Shown here: positions 56,349 through 64,000 of the stretch, in pieces
How positions within the stretch are numbered: position 1 is the first letter of the stretch
Layout of the letters: every line of letters starts with the position of its first letter
Source of the DNA: Haberlea rhodopensis
Lineage: Eukaryota; Streptophyta; Magnoliopsida; Lamiales; Gesneriaceae
DNA length: 64,000 nt
NCBI GenBank assembly: GCA_907163345.1
Contig: CAJQUN010000056.1
Location: 496,001 to 560,000, forward strand
Direction: 5' to 3'
Translations under genes and position numbers: made by a program
Notes under the pieces: generated by a model
What the model was told of the DNA's origin: nothing
The model's input: the letters and a program-made list of their open reading frames with translations, nothing else
Databases searched by the model: none

Positions 56349-59232
56349 ATGGCGGAAGTGAAGTTGTTTGGTTTTTGGGCAAGCCCATACAGCCGCAGAG
56401 TTGAAATGGCTCTGAAAATGAAGGGCGTGGAATACGAATACATAGAAGAAGATCTGAGTAATAAGTCCCTTCAGCTTCTTCAGTACAATCCAGTTTACAA
56501 AAAAGTTCCCGTGCTGCTACACAATGGTAAGCCAATTGCGGAGTCATTGGTGATTCTTGAATATATTGATGAGACTTGGCAAAATGGGCCACCCATCTTG
56601 CCAAAAAATCCTTATGACAGAGCCATTGCACGTTTCTGGGCTAAATTCTTTGATGAAAAGGTACTAAATTTTTTTTTTTTTAGATTTATCTTTCATGTTC
56701 TATCTTGTTCCTGCTATATGTATCATCAATCAAAGATTTCATGAGTTGCTTTAGCGTCAGGTGAGGCAAGAATATAGTGAGTTTACTTGATATGAGTTAA
56801 TCGTACGTCACTTCACGATCCTGAAATCCATAAAAATTTTTATTTATGATTTGGTTTATTTAATGGCCAATCAAGCATTTTTACGAATGTTATCCATGAT
56901 AAATCGATCCAATTGGATGCCTAGTATTCTTCTGTTGTTTAAAGTATCGTGTGAGAGCGATGATTTGCAGTATCGGTATCGGAACGGCCGGAACCTTAAC
57001 AAGGCTCACTGTTAAGAATTTCCAGCTTGTAAAGATGGTTGAACCAAAATCGCCGATTCGATATCGCGGTGGTGGAACGGCGGTTTCGTAGTGGTAGGAA
57101 CGCCGATCTGTTTAAAAAGTTTTGAGCGTGTGAATGTGTTGAAGAAGATAGATAGGAGAGAGATCGATTGACTTAAAAATAATAATATAAATTCAAAAAA
57201 AAATTCAAAAATTTGTTAAAAGGAAAAATGTTATCAAATTAACTATTTAAAGAAACGTGTATACTATGCTATGCACGTTGCTTATTTTATTTTTTCTTTT
57301 TTTATACATATATTTTTTTTAAAAAAAGTATTTGGTTGAATAATTTTTAAAAAAAAATTAGAGTAAGAAATGTGCATAGTATTTTTATTAATTTTTAATA
57401 GATTTTAAGAATAATTAAATTATTTGTGAAATGATTTAATTTTTATAAGTAAAATGCTTAAAATTTTTTTGAGATATTGATGATAAATTTATGTTTTAAT
57501 AAAGTGTACATAAGATATAGTAATTTTATATATATTGAGGATAAATTTATGTTTTAATAATGTGTATATAAGATTTAGGAAAAAATTTAATTTGTTATTT
57601 TCTTAAAAACAATTTATCAAATATTATTTATGAATGAAAGAAGATGAAAAATATTTTTTTTTCAATATATTCAATCTTTTTGAATTTTGTAATATTATTT
57701 TTAAAAAATCCGTACCGTGGCCGTTCCGTAAAATGTCATTGGAACTGAAACTGTGACCTCCGTTCCGAGCACCGTTCCCACAACGGTGAACCATGGTAAG
57801 ATCCCGGAGAAGCCTACCCATTAAAGGGTTAGTAGTTGCTATTGTTTGTGTAAGAGACCGGAGAACATAGTTTCATTTAATAAAATAATATCGCCACCGT
57901 GCTTGAAATAAAATTTTCTATTAAATGATCCAACCATAATTATACTTCGACATGTGTTATTATGTGTTTGCGTGTGCGTGTGTGTGAGTGGGAGATAAGA
58001 ATACATGAGCTTCCAACTCCAACCCATTTGGTTATGAATGGAGTAACACATGTATCTTCTAAATGCTAACATAGCTTGTAAATTATCAATGAGACAACTC
58101 TCAACACGCCCCTCGCATGTGACATTATCTAAGTCAAACACGTGGATTGATAACGCGGGTGTTGAGAATTGTCTCACATTGAGAGTTTACAAGTTATGCT
58201 AGCTCTTTATAAGATATATGCATTACTCCACTCATTGGCAATTGGCTTTGAGTTGGTACCACATGTATTCTTAACATGGTATCAGAGCAGGTTTTTCATG
58301 CGATTGACTACTTCGCCCGCATGCTCGCCCTCACCCGCGTTATCAGTCCACTATTTGACTTATATAATGTCACACATGAGGGGACATGTTGAGAATTGTC
58401 AAACATTGTGCGTTTACAAGCTATGCTAGCTCTTTATAAGATATATGAGTTGATCCACTCATTAGCAATTGGTTTTGAGTCGGAACCCTATGCATTCTTT
58501 ACAGCGGGTGACGGTGAACATGTGGACCGAACAGTCAATCATATGAAAAACCTTCTTTGATACCATGTTAAGAATATGTGGGGTTCCAACTCAAAACCAA
58601 TTGGTTAGTGGAAATTTCTGTTTTACTTGTGTTGGATGAATTTGTTTATTTTCCTTATTCGGATAAATTATTTGTTTCTAATTTTCTATAGTTCACAAGT
58701 TTGTTTATTTGTCTTTTTTTGTTTGGAAAACAAATTTGGGTCGATTCGATTTCTTTAAAATCATGTGGCCTTTCGACAAATCACAAAGTCATTTCAGTTT
58801 ATCCTGGTTTTTGATAATTTGTCGATCATACTAGCATGCACTATCAGATGTGAACTGTTTAATTTGTTTTTGTTTCAGTGCTTGCCAGCATTTGGGAGGG
58901 CTTACTTTTATGCAGGGGAGGAGCAAGTGAAAGCCAAAGAAGAAGCAGAAGAACTGCTAAAACTTCTTGACAATGAGCTAAAAGGCAAGAAATTCTTCGG
59001 TGGAGATAGGATTGGGCTGGTCGATATTGCTGCCAATTTTATTGCCTATTGGTCTGTAATTATTGCTGAATTGGTGGGACTCAAACTCGTAACGGACGAT
59101 AAGTTCCCGAATTTGTGTGCGTGGATCGACGAGTACGCCAACTCGAGCTTTGTTAAGGAGCATTTACCTGATCGGGATAAATTGGCAGGGCATATCAGGA
59201 CTTGGTTTCTCAAGACCAGTCCAGTTAAATGA
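56349..59232 (+). CDS. GSTU: Tau-class glutathione S-transferase GST2, two exons, long intron
   Basis: Exons 56349-56660 and 58879-59232; 104 + 117 = 221 residues. The GT-AG intron is 2218 nt, five times that of GST1, and is enlarged by two TRIM elements and AT-rich DNA. Ser12 (W-A-S-P-Y), Lys39, Val53 and Glu65-Ser66 mark the glutathione site. The C-terminal domain contains ELKGKKFFGGD and FPNLCAWIDEY, both usual in tau GSTs. Position 14 is Tyr where the others have Phe. No break in either exon, and the splice sites (AAAG/GTAC and TTTCAG/TGC) are sound. Likely the same cytosolic detoxification role. Its promoter differs from its paralogs because the inverted repeat ends about 70 bp upstream. 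Confidence 0.92.
56950..57800. other. Possible decayed insertion in the GST2 intron
   Basis: GC-rich ends (ggaacggccggaacc near 56980 and cgtaccgtggccgttccg near 57710) enclose AT-rich DNA. The ends are loosely inverted. I cannot assign a family, and no coding frame is present. Confidence 0.3.
57997..58611 (-). mobile_element. Outer TRIM element in the GST2 intron, interrupted by another TRIM
   Basis: On the minus strand: a truncated 5' LTR (58611-58566, ending TTCTTAACA), primer site TGGTATCAAAGA (58565-58554, two mismatches to tRNA-Met), internal DNA (gtttttcatatgattgac), then after the inner insertion the polypurine-like gaggggcg and a 3' LTR (58106 to about 57997, starting TGTTGAGAG). 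Same family as the inner copy, opposite strand. Confidence 0.7.
58160..58503 (+). mobile_element. Inner TRIM element, complete, with target duplication
   Basis: A 344-bp element with two 117-bp LTRs (58160-58276 and 58387-58503), both starting TGTTGAGAATTG and ending in CA. Primer site TGGTATCAGAGC at 58277-58288, perfect for initiator tRNA-Met. The purine-rich gaggggaca lies before the second LTR. A 5-bp duplication GCGGG flanks it (58155-58159 and 58504-58508). No coding capacity, so it must use proteins of other elements. The LTRs differ at about 17 of 117 bases, so it is old. Confidence 0.85.
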
Positions 59233-60996
59233 GAGCCATCTATTGGGACTGAACTAGAATTGTTGCAACTAGGAAGTTTCTTACTTATTCTCTGTGTCGT
59301 CATGTTCCATAAATTACATCTTTCCCTAGAACTATATCTGAGACCACAGTGTTCTGAAATTACATCTAAAAACCACAATGCTCTGGTATTATGTCAAATT
59401 TCACTTGGCCAGATTGAACCTTATATTTTTACATTTATATGCATCGATATCATTTAGCTAATCATGACGCTCATACTTGAACTGTGAATGATTGGGCTCT
59501 TTTAGTGAATGAACTCTGAAAAAGTTCTTTAGTAACGTAGGTAACTCATCCATCTTCTTTTTTATCTCCCATTATTAGGTTGTAATAATATTCTGATAGT
59601 AACTTTCAACCTAGTAACGGTTAGAAAAGATATCTTGTTTCTTCTAGATATTCTATCTTTTCCGGATATTGTCTTAGTCGTATGTATCGTTTTTTTCAAA
59701 ATAATGTTAGCTGGTTGGTATTGGTTCTGCTAGTCAACACTTCTTTTCTTCTTCCAACTAAGAGAGCTTCTACTTTGTATCGATGGACGAGGTAGTGACA
59801 ATTTACCTATTTTGTATTGATAATAGATATTTTACCTCTTGTGGTTTGTAAATATGCATTTTATCCTTTATGGTATCCCTAATAGACAATTTACCCCATG
59901 TGGTTTGTAAATAAGCAGCCATGTGGTTTTCAAAATAGGCACTTTACCCCGTGGTTTGCAAAACATAACATACACGGAGAGGGTGTTTTGCACCAATTTT
60001 TACAAATCACATTGGTTAAACTACATATTTTCACAAACCACAGATGATAAACTATCTATTTTCAACAATAAGGGTATAATCTATCTATTTTGAAAACAAC
60101 ATAGGGTTTGTTGCCAATAACTTATTACATTGTTCCGTTTCTGATCATAACAACAAAAAATATCACATGTTTTATGCAAGGCTAATATTTCCCTTTTTAG
60201 TTTTTGAAAAATATGTTCCACGTAATTTTAATCCATGAGCTATTGGGAATTTAGATCAATCATATTTCCGAATTTTTCTTTCATGTATCAGGTGTACATC
60301 AACATCAACACACATCCGATGCATAGAAAGAAAACCACATATTTTCTGTAATAAATCCTTCCCCTTTCGAAACTTTTTCCACGAAATGTATGTTTCCCTT
60401 TCATCAAGACGAAAAGTCAGATAATTTAATTTCACAATTGACAACATATGTCATGGTTCATGAATTTCTCTAATAATTTAGTTCACAATGGACAGAATCT
60501 AGAAAAAACGAAAGTTCATTATAAGTTTCTGAGTTTAAGATTGTATGTAAAAAATCAATAGATAAATAATTATAATATAATTATTTTAAGAAAGAAACTT
60601 ATTTGATAAGAAATAATATATTAATAATATAATTATTACAATGTTCGACATTGATATTCAAAGAAGATGCTTGATCGATTCAAGTAAATTCGTAGTGACA
60701 TATATGTAAAGCTACGTTGTTATTTTACCGGGTCATATCATTGATTCATCTTTAAATCGATTCAAGTAAATTCGTAGTGACATATATGTAAAGCTACGTT
60801 GTTATTTTACCGGGTCATATCATTGATTCATCTTTAAAATATCGTAAATGCTACTATTCCTTGATTTCGATGAGTTCAAGTTTATTCACACTTTCCTTTG
60901 CGTACTAGTCAAAATTCCCTACAAGAAAGAGCTCTCAACCAAACAAAGTACGCATAAATACATTCAGAAACTCAAGCTAAAAATCCTAGAATTATA
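59233..60996. other. Spacer between GST2 and GST3
   Basis: No gene. From about 59800 to 60110 the phrase ttaccccatgtggtttgtaaat and variants recur directly and then in inverted form (ttcacaaaccacagatgataaac), suggesting a small transposon with long subterminal repeats. An 82-bp tandem duplication lies at 60674-60837. The final 120 bp is similar to the GST1 and GST4 promoters. Confidence 0.5.
60674..60837. repeat. 82-bp tandem duplication upstream of GST3
   Basis: Two head-to-tail copies beginning atcgattcaagtaaattcg and ending gattcatctttaa, identical as far as I can read. It lies 160-320 bp before the GST3 ATG. Confidence 0.9.
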
Positions 60997-62378
60997 ATGG
61001 CGGAAGTGAAGGTATTTGGTGCTTGGGGAAGCCCATTTACCCACAGAGTGGAAATGGCGCTGAAACTGAAACGAGTGGAATACGAATTCATAGAAGAAGA
61101 TGTAAGAAATAAGTCCCCTCAGCTTCTTCAATATAATCCGATTCACAAAAAAATTCCTGTATTGCTACACAATGGTAAGCCCATTGCGGAGTCATTGGTG
61201 ATTCTTGAATATATTGATGGTGGGCCATCCCTTCTGCCGAAACATCCTTATGACAGAGCCATAGCGCGTTTCTGGGCTAAATTCCTGGATGATAAGGTAC
61301 TAATTTATTTATTTTTTTTATCTTTTATTCTTTAGTTAATTTATTCCTTTATATATATCATGAATCAAAGTTTTCATGCGTTCCTTTAGCGGCAGGCCAG
61401 AAAAGAATATAGTGAACCTCATGTTTGTCCATATTGCAAAATTTATAAGCTATTTTAGCTATTGTACAAGATACATGGTTATTCCACTCATCACCGATCG
61501 GTTTTGAGTGTAACCTCATGTATTCTTAATGTAACATTAAGTTTTCATGTGATTGTCTATTCCGCCCATATGTGCATTATAAATCATAGTGTTTGAATTA
61601 TATAATGTCAAGGGGCGTTTTGAGATTGTCCCAAGGGAATTTGTAAGTTATTTTAGCTCTGTATATAAGAATTTTTTTTATGATTCGGTATCCGGCACGA
61701 AGACCGACTAATCCGGGGATCAATTCCACCGTCCACTAGCGGGGATCCAATTGAAGCCGGGGCTTTACGCCACCATATGGGCTGACCATGAACTGATAGC
61801 ATCATGGAGGTTTCGAATCTGAGACCTAGAGATGAGCTATATTCTTAAGTCCCGGGCCTCTACCAACACGCCAACCCTGGGGTTAAACATGAGTTTACAG
61901 TCACTTTTTAACGATTTTGAGAGTTTGTTGAGATTGTTAGCTGAATCAATTGTTTGTTCTCGTGCACCCGTATGACTAGAAATGTACAATATGATGTAAA
62001 CTGGTTAATTTGTTTCGCTTTTAGTGCGCGTTAGCATTGTGGAAGGCTTGTTGGATTCCAGGGGAGGAGCATGTGAAAGACAAGGAAGAAGCAGAAGAAC
62101 TGTTAAAACTTCTTGACAATGAGCTGAAAGGCAAGAAATTCTTTGGGGGAGATAGCATTGGGCTGGTTGATATTGCTGCCAATTTTATTGCCTGTTGGTT
62201 TGGGATTATTGCTGAAGTGGTGGGATTCAAACTCATAACGGACACTAAGTTCCCGAATTTGTGTGCATGGATTGACGAGTACGTCAACTCGAGCTTTGTA
62301 AAGGAATATCTGCCTGATCGGGATAAATTGGCTGAGCTTATCAGGGCTCGGTTTCTAGAGGCCAGTGCAGCTAAATGA
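60997..62378 (+). CDS. GSTU: Tau-class glutathione S-transferase GST3, two exons, with small deletion
   Basis: Exons 60997-61296 and 62025-62378; 100 + 117 = 217 residues. Ser12 (W-G-S-P-F), Lys39, Ile53 and Glu65-Ser66 are kept. Two oddities in the first exon: Gly26 of the conserved LKGVEYE is Arg (LKRVEYE), and four residues are lost after EYID, where the paralogs read EYIDETW. The start of exon 2 (CALALWKACW) also departs from the usual LPAFRKAY-type sequence. The frame is otherwise open and splice sites are sound (AAG/GTAC, TTTTAG/TGC). The intron (728 nt) holds a TRIM remnant and a SINE. The TATA site is altered. It may be a functional but diverging copy or an early pseudogene. AATAAA at 62482-62487 is a likely polyadenylation signal. 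Confidence 0.88.
61429..61668 (+). repeat. TRIM retrotransposon remnant in the GST3 intron
   Basis: LTR-like text (ttataagctattttagct, ggttttgagtg, tgtattcttaa), internal text (ttttcatgtgattgtctat, gtcaaggggcg) and the start of a second LTR (ttttgagattgtccca). Same family and orientation as the inner TRIM of GST2. Its right part is displaced by a SINE. Confidence 0.6.
61670..61882 (-). mobile_element. tRNA-derived SINE in the GST3 intron
   Basis: On the minus strand it begins about GTTGGCGTGTTGGTAGAGG. It has an A-box-like TGGCGTGTTGG (61863-61873), a B-box-like GATTCGAAACC (61809-61819, one base off GGTTCGAAACC) about 43 bp later, and an A-rich 3' tail (poly-T at 61672-61679 on the plus strand). 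About 210 bp. Base composition is clearly richer in GC than the surrounding intron. I did not find a convincing target duplication. Confidence 0.65.
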
Positions 62379-63608
62379 GAGAGTCATCTGTTGTTTATAT
62401 GCTGGGAGTAAACTAGAATTGTTGCAACAAGTTGGGATTCTTGCTTATTTTGTTGTGGGAATGTGTGAGGCTTTTGTTTTGAATAAAAAATAGAACCTGT
62501 TCTCATGTTTCACGAATTTGGCTTTGTTTGCATCACATATTTAAGCCCATTTCTATGTTAGAATGTGTTTGTATAGAGTAGCTTTTTCCTGAATATAAAG
62601 CCCAAAATTGGAATAATATAATGTTTTCTCTGAATGTGTTTGGTTGGGAAAACGGCTCTGAATGTGCTCATATTGGTAGCGTTCAGGGGTGGGGTTAAAA
62701 CCAACCGATTCTGAAGCTCAGCATTCAACATCGCTCCTTAAATACATCTGATGCCATTTATATAATTTCACATCCTAACTTCAACGAGCCGATGCGTTTC
62801 GGCTATTTTTATAACCTTGGATGGATCCCGATTGACGATATCCTTAGTATCTACATTTACACTTCATATTAACCAGAAAATGGCTTTATCGGAATCTGAC
62901 CACTTGTGTAGACTTGGTTTGTGCAACTGTTTTCCTGACCTTTTTTCTAATATCCATGTGGTCTTTTTAAGCATACGTGGATTTAATAATATACACTTCT
63001 GTGAAGGAGTGTTGTATATGTTGATTTTTAACAAAAACTGGGTTTTCGTAAAATCTGAACCCTTGTGTAGTTTTAGCCAATGCCTGTGGTTGAAGTGTAA
63101 GGTTCAAAAGAAAGCGGATGTCATTGATATAGGGGCATTAATAAAGCCTTGTGTAGCCTTTAGCCGATGCTGTTGAATAATTGCCCAGAGCAATTTTCAC
63201 TAGACAAGGACATTAATAAACGAGATTGTTTGATCATGATTTTGAAATATATTATTGTTAATTTTTGACTTTTGTTTGGCCTTTGTTTTTGTATGTGTTT
63301 GAATGTCATTTTACAAAACAAATCTTTAAATAATATCACAAATGAAAAAAATATTTGACCAATGTCATTTTTCAAAATATCCCACGTTAAACAAGGTGAT
63401 CAACAACAATTTTTTTACTTCAGTTATTTAATTTTTTATGGATAAATTACAAATAAACACCTTTTAGTCATAACAATTACAACTATTTTATTGGGATCCA
63501 TCCAAACTAAAATTTAAAAGTCTTAATAAAATAAAATTTTCTAAATTGGAGACTTGTAATTTTCTATTTCTTTTTATTCAGTTCCGTAGCTGGCAGGTCA
63601 AATGTCGC
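62379..63608. other. Spacer between GST3 and GST4
   Basis: No gene. The GST3 3' end is followed by AT-rich DNA. Short frames (for example near 62817-63176) show no recognisable product. The last 100 bp is the GST4 promoter. Confidence 0.45.
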
Positions 63609-63614
63609 TATAAG
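63609..63614 (+). promoter_or_regulatory. TATA box of GST4
   Basis: TATAAG in tcgctataagaagg, 67 bp before the ATG, with the same flanks as in GST1. Confidence 0.6.
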
Positions 63615-63675
63615 AAGGAGCTCCCAAATACGTTTAGAAAGTCAAAAGGGAAAAAAAAAACACACTGAAATTTTA

Positions 63676-64000
63676 ATGGCGGAAGTGAAGGTATTTGGTG
63701 TTTGGTTAAGCCCATTCAGCCGGAGAGTGGAAATGGCGCTGAAACTGAAAGGAGTGGAATACGAATATATTGAAGAAGATCTGACCAACAAGTCTCATCT
63801 TCTTCTTCAATACAATCCGGTTCACAAAAAAATTCCAGTTCTGCTACACAATGGTAAGGCAATTGCCGAGTCATTGGTGATTCTTGAATATATCGATGAA
63901 ACTTGGGAAAATGGGCCACCCATCTTGCCGAAACATCCTTACGACAGAGCCATGGCGCGTTTCTGGGCTAAATTCATTGACGAGAAGGTACTAGTTTTTC
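63676..64000 (+). CDS. GSTU: Tau-class glutathione S-transferase GST4, exon 1 only (window ends in intron)
   Basis: Exon 1 is 63676-63987 (104 codons). The intron donor GTACTAG starts at 63988 and the second exon lies beyond the window. It has the intact tau motifs: Ser12 (W-L-S-P-F), Lys39, Ile53 and Glu65-Ser66 (AESL), EYIDETW, and FWAKFIDEK at the exon end. It is closest to GST1 and GST2. The one unusual residue is Ala62 (NGKAIAES) where the others have Pro. No defect in the visible part. Confidence 0.92.
   Translation, partial: MAEVKVFGVWLSPFSRRVEMALKLKGVEYEYIEEDLTNKSHLLLQYNPVHKKIPVLLHNGKAIAESLVILEYIDETWENGPPILPKHPYDRAMARFWAKFIDEKVLVF

Noticed and set aside
58260..58290. tggtatcagagc in the GST2 intron as part of a host tRNA-Met gene
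   Set aside because: Only the short primer-site complement is present, directly after an LTR end. There is no tRNA body or cloverleaf.
62817..63176. 119-codon frame between GST3 and GST4
   Set aside because: No recognisable domain, no paralog in the other spacers, and composition like the surrounding AT-rich DNA.

Overview
This is plant nuclear DNA, almost certainly from a eudicot. The evidence is four tau-class glutathione S-transferase (GST) genes with the usual plant two-exon layout, Athila, Tekay-like and Sirevirus LTR retrotransposons, TRIM elements and very AT-rich intergenic DNA. I cannot name the species. Retrotransposons fill positions 1 to 41855. A tandem GST array with AT-rich spacers and small elements fills the rest.

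Retrotransposon block. The outermost element is an old copia of Tork/TNT1 type, called C2 here. It is on the minus strand and survives as 17285-19049 and 40011-41855. Two Sirevirus copia elements of one subfamily inserted into it in opposite orientations. C1 (minus, 13615-17284, continuing past the left edge) sits in its reverse transcriptase. C3 (plus, 19050-40010) sits in its gag. An Athila gypsy element (G1, minus, 5587-13614) inserted into C1. A Tekay-like gypsy element (G2, plus, ending at 5586) inserted into the 3' untranslated part of G1. A young full-length Sirevirus of another subfamily (C4, minus, 25684-36269) inserted into C3 just upstream of its fourth ORF, with a perfect AAATA target duplication. 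The left side is therefore nested four deep: C2, then C1, then G1, then G2.

C4 is the only element that looks competent. Its gag and pol are open, and its LTRs differ at only three substitutions and one homopolymer length. Its fourth ORF, in the position called envelope-like in Sireviruses, is frameshifted. All three Sireviruses carry a 77-nt gag-pol interval with GT/AG ends. It has a stop in the gag frame and two stops in the pol frame, and its removal would join gag and pol in frame.

GST array. The genes are GST1 (42785-43883), GST2 (56349-59232), GST3 (60997-62378) and GST4 (63676 to the window end, exon 1 only), all plus strand. Each has a phase-0 intron after about codon 100-104. Remnants of one TRIM family lie in the introns of GST1-3. 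In GST2 one TRIM sits inside another with a perfect GCGGG duplication. Spacers hold a second TRIM-like element, a Sirevirus-type LTR split by an Athila fragment, microsatellites, and a long inverted repeat whose right arm ends about 70 nt before the GST2 start codon. The TATA box shared by GST1 and GST4 is altered in GST2 and GST3.

Functionally, the GST cluster encodes cytosolic enzymes that conjugate glutathione to electrophiles (herbicide and stress detoxification). The rest is transposon DNA, mostly defective.
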